This document shows positions 1 to 7,826 of a stretch of 16,426 nt of DNA, piece by piece. The stretch comes from Scatomorpha merdavium (GTDB taxonomy: Bacteria > Bacillota > Clostridia > Oscillospirales > Oscillospiraceae), in contig DVIJ01000030.1 in NCBI GenBank assembly GCA_018711415.1, positions 1 to 16,426 of the forward strand. The letters run 5' to 3'. A model generated the notes under the pieces. The model was not told the DNA's origin and searched no databases. It saw only the letters and a program-made list of their open reading frames with translations. Positions within the stretch are counted from its first letter, which is position 1. Each line of letters starts with the position of its first letter. A program made the position numbers and the translations under genes.

Positions 1-714
1 TTCTTCTCCGGAGGCGTCATGGGCGACGAGTACGAGTACCTCATCGGCTCAGTGTCCGACTCCGGTACCAAGAGCGTGTTCCGCGGCGCCTGCCAGTTCG
101 GCGGCGGGGACGCGGCTGCGACGCTGGCGAACCTCGCCTATAACGTCATGTTCGGCGAGGCTGGCGTGGACTACGGTAAGTCCAACCCCAACAGCATCGG
201 CCAGTTTTTCCCGATAGACGCCGAACTGAACGGGGGTAACGCGGCGCTCGTGTGCTTCGATACCTCGCCCTACATCGAGAGCTTCACCTACGAGGAAGTG
301 CTTGCCCGCGAAAACCTGATGGTCTACTGGGATGCCGAGAACGGCTATAACGAGTCGATGCAGGAGAGCGGCGAAAGCGACGACGCACCGGTGAGCGTGA
401 CCGGCGGAGAGATAGAGGGCGGTACGGCCTATATCGGCATGATGGAGGGCATAGGCGGAGCCGAGGCCCACGAGTTCGACCTCATGGACGATGGTACCTG
501 CCGCTTCTTCCTGCCGGGCAATGCTATGATAACGGACGTGTACGAGGGCAGCTACGTCCGCGAAGGCGACACCGTGACTATCACAGGCCTGAAGAACATA
601 GATACAAGCAGCGAGTTCACGACACCGGGCCTCTGGAGCTTCATAGACAGCGCCACAGGCGACGCGGTTGTGACTGTGGACGATGCGTCCGGGACCTTCA
701 CACCGGTCGAATAA
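1..714 (+). CDS. C-terminal part of a probable ABC-transporter solute-binding protein with an added beta domain (5'-truncated by window edge)
   Basis: The frame is open to base 1, and the first Met (base 19) has no convincing ribosome binding site, so this is the end of a gene that starts upstream. Its position 23 bp before a sugar-type ABC ATPase and an RbsC-type permease makes a solute-binding lipoprotein the most likely identity; the family is not certain from sequence alone. Numbered from the Met at 19, residues 1-115 would be the end of the binding fold. A low-complexity acidic linker (about 113-135) leads to a separate domain at about 137-231, ending FTPVE. That domain resembles the N-terminal domain of the lipoprotein esterase at 4147-5394: both have a DDGT/EDGT turn, a YEG-x-Y strand and a final TPV. 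Such tails are not usual in RbsB-like proteins. The protein is probably exported and would deliver substrate to the transporter encoded next. The signal peptide and N-lobe are outside the window. Confidence 0.55.
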   Translation, partial: FFSGGVMGDEYEYLIGSVSDSGTKSVFRGACQFGGGDAAATLANLAYNVMFGEAGVDYGKSNPNSIGQFFPIDAELNGGNAALVCFDTSPYIESFTYEEVLARENLMVYWDAENGYNESMQESGESDDAPVSVTGGEIEGGTAYIGMMEGIGGAEAHEFDLMDDGTCRFFLPGNAMITDVYEGSYVREGDTVTITGLKNIDTSSEFTTPGLWSFIDSATGDAVVTVDDASGTFTPVE

Positions 715-737
715 GCAGCCGAAAGGAGAGATCCGGC

Positions 738-2204
738 ATGCTCAGGCTTGAGCACATCAGCAAGACATATCCGGGCGTTACAGCGCTGGACGACGTATCT
801 CTTGAGTTCGAGCAGGGCGAGGTACACGCCCTGCTCGGTGAGAACGGCGCGGGCAAATCGACGCTCATCAAAATAATAGCGGGGGCCATAGCGCCCGATG
901 CTGGCGGCGTCATAGACTTTGACGGCAGCCGGTACGAGCGCATGACCCCGGCGCTCTCGGCAAAATGCGGTGTAGCGGTCATATATCAGGACATAAACCT
1001 TGTTACGCCGATGACGGTGGCGGAGAACATCTTTATGGGCCGCAGGATGGGCAGGGTATACAGCAAGCGCAGACTGAACGCGCTTGCGCGGGAGCTGTTC
1101 GAGGAGTACGGCTTTGACCTTGACCCATCTATGAGGGTGCAGCGGCTCTCGCCAGCAAACCAGCAGCTGGTTGAGATCGCGAGGGCGATATCGAACAACG
1201 CGAAGATAATGATAATGGACGAGCCGACGGCGCCGCTGGCCTCGCACGAGGTGGAGCTGCTGTTTTCGATAATTCGCAAGCTCAAGGAGCGCGGCGTGAC
1301 GGTCATATACATCTCGCACCGCATGGACGAGGTGTTCCAGATAACGGAGCGTATCAGTGTTCTGCGCGACGGCAGGTTCATAAAGACGATACGCACCTCT
1401 GAGACGAACCGTCCGGAGTTGGTGAGCCTCATGGTTGGACGCGAGCTGACGGAGAGTTTTCCGTCGCGCAAGACCGAGCCGGGTGAGGTGCTGCTCGAGG
1501 CGCGCGACCTCACGGGCAACAGCGTGGAGCACGTGAGCTTCAAACTGCACCGCGGCGAGATACTCGGCTTCGCAGGGCTGGTAGGCTCGGGCAGAAGCGA
1601 AACTATGGAGCTGGTGAGCGGAGCAAAGCGCCTTGAGAGCGGGGAGATATTCATAAAAGGAAAAAAGGCGCGCATCACCTCCCCAAACGCGGCAATACGC
1701 CACGGAATTGGACTTATTCCCGAGGACAGGAAGGAGCAGGGCGTTATCCTGCACAACACGGTGATGTTCAACACCTCGCTTTCCTGCATGAAGAAGCTGA
1801 CGAAGCTGGGCTTCATCTCTGGCCGAAAGAACCGCGAGACGGCGGAGAAATACCGCTCGGACCTTTCGATAAAGGTGCCGGGGATAAAGCAGATGGTAGT
1901 GAACCTCTCGGGAGGCAATCAGCAGAAGGTGGTTCTCGCCAAGGCGCTCGCGGCAGACCCGGAGATAATCATTTTCGACGAGCCGACGAAAGGCATCGAC
2001 GTCGGCGCGAAGCAGGAGATATACCAGCTCATGAATACGCTCGCGGAGGCGGGCAAGGCGATAATAATGATCTCCTCCGACATGGAGGAGATCCTGGGCA
2101 TGTCAGACAGGATAGTGGTGCTGCACGAGGGAACGGTAGCCGGGGAGCTTCACAGGGACGAGTTCTCACAGGAGCGCGTGCTGCAGCTCGCGTCCGGGAT
2201 GTAA
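738..2204 (+). CDS. Sugar-type ABC transporter ATP-binding protein (RbsA/MglA-like, two ABC domains)
   Basis: 488 residues, the usual size for the fused double-ATPase subunit of ribose/galactose-type (CUT2) importers. Domain 1 has an intact Walker A (GENGAGKST, residues 34-42), a variant signature beginning LSPANQQ, and Walker B ending MDEPTA. Domain 2 has the degenerate Walker A expected in this family (GLVGSGRSE), a canonical LSGGNQQK signature and Walker B ending FDEPTKGID. It powers import through the permease encoded 12 bp downstream, at the cytoplasmic face of the membrane. The start is supported by AAAGGAGAG upstream of the ATG. CUT2 ATPases serve pentoses, galactosides, autoinducer-2 and nucleosides, so the substrate cannot be read from this gene. 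The esterases downstream suggest a glycosylated or ester-linked compound, which is inference. Confidence 0.93.
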   Translation: MLRLEHISKTYPGVTALDDVSLEFEQGEVHALLGENGAGKSTLIKIIAGAIAPDAGGVIDFDGSRYERMTPALSAKCGVAVIYQDINLVTPMTVAENIFMGRRMGRVYSKRRLNALARELFEEYGFDLDPSMRVQRLSPANQQLVEIARAISNNAKIMIMDEPTAPLASHEVELLFSIIRKLKERGVTVIYISHRMDEVFQITERISVLRDGRFIKTIRTSETNRPELVSLMVGRELTESFPSRKTEPGEVLLEARDLTGNSVEHVSFKLHRGEILGFAGLVGSGRSETMELVSGAKRLESGEIFIKGKKARITSPNAAIRHGIGLIPEDRKEQGVILHNTVMFNTSLSCMKKLTKLGFISGRKNRETAEKYRSDLSIKVPGIKQMVVNLSGGNQQKVVLAKALAADPEIIIFDEPTKGIDVGAKQEIYQLMNTLAEAGKAIIMISSDMEEILGMSDRIVVLHEGTVAGELHRDEFSQERVLQLASGM

Positions 2205-2216
2205 GGAGGAAAAGCC

Positions 2217-3218
2217 ATGAAAGAAAAACTGAAGGGCGCCGGACGCTACATATATCAGGAGGGTACCGTCTATATCATACTTGTTGCGCTCATCGTATTC
2301 TTCTCGATATTCAATCCTAAGTTCCTGTCGTCGCGGAACCTGTATAATCTTATAACTCAAAGCACCTATATCGTCATAGCGGGCATGGGCATCTGTTTTG
2401 TCATGATAAGCGGAGGCATAGACCTCTCCGTGGGCTATCAGATGGCGGTCTGCGGCTGTGTAGCGGCCATCATCATGCTCGAGACTACGCTGCCCGTATG
2501 GGTTGTGTGACCCGTGTGCATAGTGCTGGGGCTGCTGATGGGTACGCTTAACGGCGTGATAGCCTCGAAGCTGAAGCTGTTTCCACTGGTCGTGACGATA
2601 GCGACGAGCGAGGTGTTCAAGGGTATAGCGTACACGATAACGTCCTCCAAGTCCTACTCCAGCATGCCGGGCGCCTTCCGCGCGCTGTATAAGACGAAGC
2701 TGCTTGGCCTGCCGCTGGACGTGTACCTTGCGATAGCGGTCGTCGCGGCGACGTGGATAGTGCTGAACAAGACGCATTTCGGCCGCGACGTGCTGGCAGT
2801 GGGCGGCAACAAGGAGTGCGCGAGGCTCTCGGGCATACGCTCCGACCTCATACAGACGCTATGCTTCACGCTGACGGGCGGTATATTCGCCATTGCGACG
2901 CTGGACATGCTGGCGCAGCAGAACCAGACTTCTGCTACCACCGGCCCGGGCACTGAGATAACCTGCCTGACCGCAGCCATTATAGGCGGCATCAGCATGA
3001 TGGGCGGCAAGGGCAACGTAGTCGGCATGGTAGCAGGCATCTTTGTCATGCAGATGATAGCCAACGGCATGCAGCTCGCGGGCTGGGGTACGTATACGCA
3101 GTACATCGTCAAGGGCGTCATCCTTCTGCTGGCCATCAGCTTCGACGCCATAAAGAACTATCCGAAGCCGGTCGTGCGCGTACACAAGGAAAAGACCGAA
3201 ACGACGAAGGTCGCCTGA
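2217..3218 (+). pseudogene. RbsC-type ABC permease interrupted by an in-frame TGA at 2508-2510
   Basis: Read through the TGA, this is one 333-residue membrane protein, the normal size for an RbsC/BPD_transp_2 permease. It carries the family signature GGIDLSVG in the first part and a hydrophobic helix pattern throughout. The first 97 codons have a good site (TAAGGAGGAAAAGCC before ATG). The frame stops at TGA 2508-2510 and continues in the same frame from CCC GTG (2511-2516), with family-like sequence on both sides, so a single base change or sequencing error explains it. A downstream product could begin at GTG 2514, but no Shine-Dalgarno precedes that codon, and it would lack the first helices and the signature. 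TGA is a normal stop for several neighbours (3218, 5394), so a recoded genetic code is unlikely. If real, the mutation should inactivate the importer while the ATPase and esterases stay intact. Confidence 0.85.
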
Positions 3219-3235
3219 GAAGGGAAGTGGACGCA

Positions 3236-4147
3236 GTGAACGAGAAGCATCCGCAGGGCGCGCCGCCTCCTGGCTGGACGCCGCCCATGGCGGACACCGA
3301 CTGGGTAAAACGCAAATACCTCGACGTGGTCTATGCTAGCGATAGCCCAAACCAGCGACTCGACATCTATCTGCCCGAGAAGGGGGAAGGCCCTTTCCCG
3401 GCGCTCATACACGTGCACGGCGGCGGCTTTGCCTTCGGGGACAAGCGCGACGACCACATGAACGCCTACCTCAAGGCCCTCGGCTGGGGCTGGGCGGCTG
3501 TCTCTGTTGAGTACCGCCTGAGCGGGGAGGCGATCTTCCCTGCGGCGGTGCTGGATTGCCGCGAGGCGGTGAGGTTCCTGAGGAAAAACGCCGCGAGGTA
3601 CAAACTCGACCCGGATAGGTTCGCGGCCATTGGAGGCTCGGCAGGAGGGAATCTTGCGGCCATGCTGGGCATGAACATCCCGAACGGAGCTTTCCCCGGC
3701 GAGGGAGCGGCTTCGGATTACGACACGGAGCCGGGCGTTAGCGCGGCAGTGGCTCAGTTCGGGCCGATGAACTTCCGAACGATGGACGCTCAGGCACGGC
3801 GCAACGGCGTGAGCAACGCCGACCACGATGAGCCGTTCTCACCGGAGTCGCGTTACCTCGGCTGTCCCATCCCGGATGCACCGGAGGAGCTCTGCGCGGC
3901 GGCTGATCCCGCGACCTATGCGGGCGCGGCAATGTGTCCCGTCTATGTTCAGCACGGTACACACGACCGGCTTGTGCCATACGAACAGTCGGTTGAGTTC
4001 GTGCAGGCGCTGCGCGACGCTGGCCTGGGCGAGCGCGTGAGCTTTGACCCGATCCCCGGTGCCGACCACGAGGATAAGCTGTTCTTCACCGATGAAAACC
4101 TCGACAGGGTGCGTGCCTTCCTTGAGCGCACGATGAAGGAGGAATAA
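3236..4147 (+). CDS. Cytosolic alpha/beta hydrolase (HSL/BD-FAE-type carboxylesterase)
   Basis: About 303 residues with no signal peptide or membrane segment. It has the oxyanion-hole motif HGGGFAFG (residues about 61-68), the nucleophile elbow GGSAGG (Ser about 135), an Asp in HGTHDRLVP (about 244) and a His in GADHED (about 278), so the Ser-Asp-His triad is complete. These features place it among the hormone-sensitive-lipase-like esterases that cleave small acyl or aryl esters in the cytoplasm. Two GTG starts are possible. GTG 3227 sits almost on top of the AGAAGGGA ribosome binding site, while GTG 3236 has normal spacing, so 3236 is preferred. The stop overlaps the next gene (TAATG), indicating translational coupling. 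It is clearly paralogous to the hydrolase domain of that next gene (shared HGGGFAFG, SGEA-x-FPAA and a VPY-x-QSV segment), suggesting tandem duplication. Natural substrate unknown. Confidence 0.88.
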   Translation: MNEKHPQGAPPPGWTPPMADTDWVKRKYLDVVYASDSPNQRLDIYLPEKGEGPFPALIHVHGGGFAFGDKRDDHMNAYLKALGWGWAAVSVEYRLSGEAIFPAAVLDCREAVRFLRKNAARYKLDPDRFAAIGGSAGGNLAAMLGMNIPNGAFPGEGAASDYDTEPGVSAAVAQFGPMNFRTMDAQARRNGVSNADHDEPFSPESRYLGCPIPDAPEELCAAADPATYAGAAMCPVYVQHGTHDRLVPYEQSVEFVQALRDAGLGERVSFDPIPGADHEDKLFFTDENLDRVRAFLERTMKEE

Positions 4148-5394
4148 TGATGCGGAGAAAATACATATCGCTCCTGTTAGCCCTCGCACTAGTTCTGAGC
4201 CTCGCCGCCTGCGGGACTGCAGAACAAGAGCCTACTCCCGAGCCGACTCCCTCTCTGCCGGCGGGCAGCTACAGCTTCTCGGAGAGCGCCATGGTCGGCG
4301 CGTTCACGGTGGAGTGGGAGCTGGAGCTGCGCGAGGACGGCACATACACCATTACCGAGCACAATCCCTTTATGGGCGACCTTACCTACGAGGGCGAGTA
4401 TGTGTGGGACGGAGAGACCATAACGACCCTGCCCTTCGAAGGCGAACCGCCCCTGGCGGAGTTCTTCGAGGCAGACAAGAGCTGTCTCTGGACACTTGAC
4501 GGCGAGAGCTGTACTCCTGTAAAATACACTGAAACCGGTGAAAGTGCCGGAGAGGCCAGCGGATTGACCGATATCAAGTATGCCTCCAACTCCGAAGCCC
4601 AGGTGCTGGACATCCACCAGCCCGAGGGCGCAGGTCCGCACCCGGTCATTGTGCTGGTGCACGGCGGCGGCTTCGCCTTCGGCGACCAGGCCATGCCCAT
4701 CATCCAGCCCGTCATCGACGCGGCCGTGAACGCGGGGTATGCCGTCGTGAGCGTAGACTACCGCAAGTCCGGCGAGGCGGCCTTCCCGGCGGCACTGGCC
4801 GATGTCAAGGCGGCTGTCAGGTTTGTGAGGGCCAGCGCCGAGGAGTACGGCTTTGACGCCGATAATATCGCCATCTGGGGAGAGTCGGCGGGCGCATACC
4901 TCGCGCTCATGACCGCGCTCACGCCCGAGGTGGCGGAGCTGAACGGAGACGTGACGGATAACCTTGAATGCTCCTCTGCTGTCAGCGCGCTCGTCAGTTT
5001 CTACGCCCCGGTCGAGTTTTTCACCATGGACGCAGAATACGCCGTGCTTGGCAGGACCGACACAAATTTCGCAACGAGCGAGTCCTTTGAGAGCAAGTTC
5101 CTCGGCTTTCCCATAGGCGACGACGAGGCCGGGGCCTACAAGTCCTACTGGGGTACCTACAGCGACCAGCTGCCCGCGGACTTCGCGCTGAAGGCGTGGA
5201 TACAAGTGGGCGACGCCGACCAGAATGTGCCGTATACCCAGTCTGTCAACTTCGCTGAGCGCCTTGCGGAACAAATCGGAGAGGAAAACGTCAGCTTCAG
5301 TATACTGGAAGGAGCTGCGCACGAGGATGACGCATTCTATACGGACGCCAACCTGGCCGCGGTCTTGGCCTTCCTGGATGGTGTGATGAAATGA
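4147..5394 (+). CDS. Lipoprotein-anchored alpha/beta hydrolase with an N-terminal beta domain
   Basis: 415 residues. The N-terminus is a lipoprotein signal peptide: basic start (MRRK), hydrophobic core and lipobox LAAC, with Cys22 the predicted lipidated residue. The enzyme should therefore sit on the outer face of the membrane, tethered by a short Pro/Glu-rich linker. Residues about 40-125 form a small beta-rich domain resembling the tail of the protein at 1-714. From about 140 onward lies an esterase domain with HGGGFAFG (172-179), nucleophile elbow GESAG (Ser247), Asp358 in VGDADQNVP and His392 in GAAHED, a complete triad. It is a paralogue of the cytosolic esterase just upstream, whose stop it overlaps. 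AAGGAGG at 4136-4142 gives 4-nt spacing to ATG 4147 and 7-nt to ATG 4150, so the second Met may be the real start. Probable role: removing an ester group outside the cell before import. The substrate is inferred, not shown. Confidence 0.9.
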   Translation: MMRRKYISLLLALALVLSLAACGTAEQEPTPEPTPSLPAGSYSFSESAMVGAFTVEWELELREDGTYTITEHNPFMGDLTYEGEYVWDGETITTLPFEGEPPLAEFFEADKSCLWTLDGESCTPVKYTETGESAGEASGLTDIKYASNSEAQVLDIHQPEGAGPHPVIVLVHGGGFAFGDQAMPIIQPVIDAAVNAGYAVVSVDYRKSGEAAFPAALADVKAAVRFVRASAEEYGFDADNIAIWGESAGAYLALMTALTPEVAELNGDVTDNLECSSAVSALVSFYAPVEFFTMDAEYAVLGRTDTNFATSESFESKFLGFPIGDDEAGAYKSYWGTYSDQLPADFALKAWIQVGDADQNVPYTQSVNFAERLAEQIGEENVSFSILEGAAHEDDAFYTDANLAAVLAFLDGVMK

Positions 5395-6983
5395 ACAAAA
5401 GCGCTTGGAACTTCGATAAAAAGTATAACTGTTGGTGCCTTGAGGACATCCCGTACACAGAAAAAACCACGTCCCCTCGCTTCCAGCAGCTGAGCATCTT
5501 CGTACCCGCGCCATATATGAGCGCGCCGGGCGTAGTGGACCGCGAGGGGAAGGTCGGGAAGTATACGGCATCGACGGTGCCTGTGGTGTTCGAGAACAAC
5601 TCAGCGGGCTACATGGAGATGCCGCACACCTGGCTCGGCGGTCCGCGCTGCTATGCGGAGCAGTATCTTGAACGCGGTTTCGTTTATGTGAGCTGCGGCT
5701 GCCGGGGCCGCGAATCGCGCGATGGGGAAGGGCAGCTATGCGGAAAATCGCCCGCGGCGCTGGTGGACCTAAAGACTGCGATACGCTTTCTGCGCCGCCA
5801 TAAAGACGAACTTCCCGGCGACTGGAGCCGCATCATCTCCGCCGGCTGGAGCGCAGGCGGTGCTATGAGCACCCTGCTGGCCGTCTCGGGCGACAACCCG
5901 GTCTTTGATGAATATTTGCGTGAGAACGGCGCGTATATGGACGAAAGCGACTCGGTGTTTGCAGCGCAGATCTATTGCCCGATAATTGACCTTCAGCACG
6001 CGGATATGGCCTACGAATGGTTTTTCCGCGCGGACAAGATTTGCGAGGACTCGCCAGCAGGCCCTGCGGAGACGATGACGCCCTTCAAGGAGGCGCTTTC
6101 TAAGGAACTGGCGGCGAGGTATGTGGAGTATTTCAACGGCCTCGGCCTGAGGTACCCGGAGACTGGTGAGCCGCTGAGGATAGGGAAGGACGGCAGAAGT
6201 GGCAGCGCATATGAGCTGCTGATGCGCGTGTTGGAGGACTCGGCCACGGACTTCCTGCGCCGCCTAGAGGCCGGAACGCTCGAGCTTAAATGCAGCGTGG
6301 ACGACTATCTGGACGGCAATTACACCGAGTTCGCGCCTGCACCGCCCCCGCCTCTGCCTCCTGACGCGCCGGTTCTGCCAAATCTCGGAACGTTAGTGCT
6401 CCGCAACAGCCCGTTTCCGTCGTTTAAGCCGCCGATGCTGGAACTGCCAGGCCGCAACAAACGCGCGTGGCTTTCCTGGGATGGCGAGAGGGCGCATATT
6501 ACGGGCTTGGACGACTACGTTCTGCACCACCGGCGGCGCATGAAACCATGTACAGGCTTTGATAAGCTGAGCTGCGACAGCGGCGAGAATCAGGAACTCG
6601 GCTCGCCCGAGCAGGACTATATGCACTTTTCTGAGGATCTCGCGAAGGCAGTGAGGGCCCTGGCGGTCGAGTGGCCGGAGGACTGCGAGGGGCTGGTCGA
6701 GCGTTTCCGGATCGACCTCTCGGACCCTGAGCTGGACAACCGTGTGCGGCTCATTGACCCCTATACCTTCATCGGCAGCACGGGCAGCCGTCAGGCGGAG
6801 CACTACCGAATACGAGTCGGCGCGCGGGATGCAGACACAGCGGCCATAATTGGTCTTACTCTGGCCCTAAGTTTGCAGGACTCAGGTCTCGACGCGGATT
6901 ATGCCCTAATCTGGGACGAACCCCATTCCGAGGCAGACTACCCCGGCGAGGTCTGCGACTGGATAGACTCACTGTGCAAATAA
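5391..6983 (+). CDS. Subtype-B tannase-like serine esterase (phenolic-ester hydrolase)
   Basis: 530 residues, no signal peptide, so probably cytosolic. Family marks are the nucleophile elbow GWSAGG (Ser154), the segment YCPIIDLQHADMAYEW (195-210) and a C-terminal block with DAD (480-482) and WDEPH (His512). Compared by eye with what I recall of Lactobacillus plantarum tannase (triad Ser163/Asp419/His451; galloyl contacts Lys343, Glu357, Asp421), Ser154, Asp480 and His512 match the triad. Asp482, Lys385 and Glu399 match the galloyl contacts, with identical Lys-Glu (14) and Asp-His (32) spacings. It should thus cleave galloyl or similar hydroxybenzoyl esters. A proline-rich stretch (315-330) lies in the probable lid region, and about 19 extra residues fall between Glu399 and Asp480. 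The start overlaps the previous stop (ATGA) with a poor Shine-Dalgarno, implying translational coupling. Last gene of the operon. Some relatives act on other phenolic esters. Confidence 0.85.
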   Translation: MNKSAWNFDKKYNCWCLEDIPYTEKTTSPRFQQLSIFVPAPYMSAPGVVDREGKVGKYTASTVPVVFENNSAGYMEMPHTWLGGPRCYAEQYLERGFVYVSCGCRGRESRDGEGQLCGKSPAALVDLKTAIRFLRRHKDELPGDWSRIISAGWSAGGAMSTLLAVSGDNPVFDEYLRENGAYMDESDSVFAAQIYCPIIDLQHADMAYEWFFRADKICEDSPAGPAETMTPFKEALSKELAARYVEYFNGLGLRYPETGEPLRIGKDGRSGSAYELLMRVLEDSATDFLRRLEAGTLELKCSVDDYLDGNYTEFAPAPPPPLPPDAPVLPNLGTLVLRNSPFPSFKPPMLELPGRNKRAWLSWDGERAHITGLDDYVLHHRRRMKPCTGFDKLSCDSGENQELGSPEQDYMHFSEDLAKAVRALAVEWPEDCEGLVERFRIDLSDPELDNRVRLIDPYTFIGSTGSRQAEHYRIRVGARDADTAAIIGLTLALSLQDSGLDADYALIWDEPHSEADYPGEVCDWIDSLCK

Positions 6984-7020
6984 AAATACAGGCCCCGGAA
7001 GCTCGGGGCCTGTATTTTTT
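6983..7020 (+). terminator. Strong rho-independent terminator, usable from both strands
   Basis: A perfect 15-bp stem (AAAATACAGGCCCCG at 6983-6997 pairing with 7004-7018) with a 6-nt loop is followed by a T run to 7020. It begins at the last base of the tannase-like gene's stop codon. The left arm is A-rich, so the minus strand also reads as stem plus T run and can end the convergent operon whose last stop is at 7034. Confidence 0.93.
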
Positions 7021-7033
7021 CTGTTTATTTGGT

Positions 7034-7807
7034 TCAGTTGCAGGTGAGCCAGCCGCCGTCGGTGGGCAGCACCACGCCGTTTATGTACTTCGCCTCGTCG
7101 GAGCAAAGGTAGACCATGGCCCAGGCGGAGTCCTCAGGCATGCCCAGGTTGGGGAAGGGGGTGACGCTCTTGAACCAGCCGCTGATGCGCGGGTCCTCGT
7201 ACAGGTAGGCCGTCTTGGGCGTCCAGACGAAGTTGGGCGCGAGGCAGTTGAAGCGGATGCCAGTCTTGGGGCTGACCTTCTTGACCATGTTGAGCGTGCC
7301 GTTCTGGATAGCGGCCTTGGAAATTGGGTAACTGCTGAAGCCGCTGCCATTCCAGGACAGGGCGGTGGAGGAGGAGAAGTTAAGGAAATTGCCGCGGATC
7401 TCATGCTCTATCATGTACTTGAGCACGGTCTGATAGGAGTGCAGCACGGCGTCGAGGTTCATATCGAGCACGGCGTGCAGTTTTTCAACGGTCAGCGTAT
7501 CCCAGTCGCCGGCAAACTCGCCGACGGCAAAGCGGGCCGCGCCGTTCACACAGATATCGACGGTGCCGTAGTTCTCGAGGGCGGTGGCAAGTAGCTTGTC
7601 CCAGGTCTCGCGCTGGGAGGCGTCGCCGACAACGGCGACCGCCTGGCCGCCGGCGGCCACTATCTCGGCGCACTTTTCCTCGACGTGGGGGTCGATGTCG
7701 CACATAACGACTTTTGCACCCTCCTGGCAGAAAAGCTCGCTGGCCTTGCCGCAGATTCCGCCGTCAGCGCCGGTGATTATAGCAACTTTATTGAGAAGAC
7801 GGTTCAT
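7034..7807 (-). CDS. Short-chain dehydrogenase/reductase (SDR), BaiA-like position in a bai-like operon
   Basis: 257 residues from the ATG at 7807, chosen because AAGGAGGGG precedes it; the frame is open further upstream but overlaps the previous gene. A classical SDR: Rossmann beta-alpha-beta at the N-terminus, Asp37 at the end of beta2 (CDID), which favours NAD(H), Asn117, Ser147, Tyr160 and Lys164 (YPISK) as the catalytic tetrad. Two motifs deviate: the glycine-rich turn reads TGADGGICG, with Cys19 where TGxxxGIG has its third glycine, and NNAG is replaced by NGAA (88-91). Last gene of a four-gene operon, 19 bp after the BaiE-like gene. In the bai pathway the SDR BaiA oxidises or reduces the 3-hydroxyl, and an equivalent alcohol/ketone step is a reasonable inference here. 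Substrate unknown. Confidence 0.9.
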   Translation of the reverse strand: MNRLLNKVAIITGADGGICGKASELFCQEGAKVVMCDIDPHVEEKCAEIVAAGGQAVAVVGDASQRETWDKLLATALENYGTVDICVNGAARFAVGEFAGDWDTLTVEKLHAVLDMNLDAVLHSYQTVLKYMIEHEIRGNFLNFSSSTALSWNGSGFSSYPISKAAIQNGTLNMVKKVSPKTGIRFNCLAPNFVWTPKTAYLYEDPRISGWFKSVTPFPNLGMPEDSAWAMVYLCSDEAKYINGVVLPTDGGWLTCN

Positions 7808-7826
7808 TTGTATTTCCCCTCCTTGT

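Noticed and set aside
552..1754. Long open frame on the minus strand opposite the ABC ATPase
   Set aside because: It mirrors a clear coding gene, has no ribosome binding site and gives a His/Arg-rich, low-plausibility protein; such antisense frames are common in GC-rich DNA.
2508..2510. TGA recoding (selenocysteine or alternative code) in the permease
   Set aside because: TGA terminates several neighbouring genes (3218, 5394, 8400), permeases of this family are not selenoproteins, and I see no selenocysteine insertion hairpin directly after it. A nonsense change or sequencing error is simpler.
4189..5571. 460-codon minus-strand open frame opposite the lipoprotein esterase
   Set aside because: Shadow of a well-supported plus-strand gene. 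It overlaps two genes, has no family motif and has no plausible start site.
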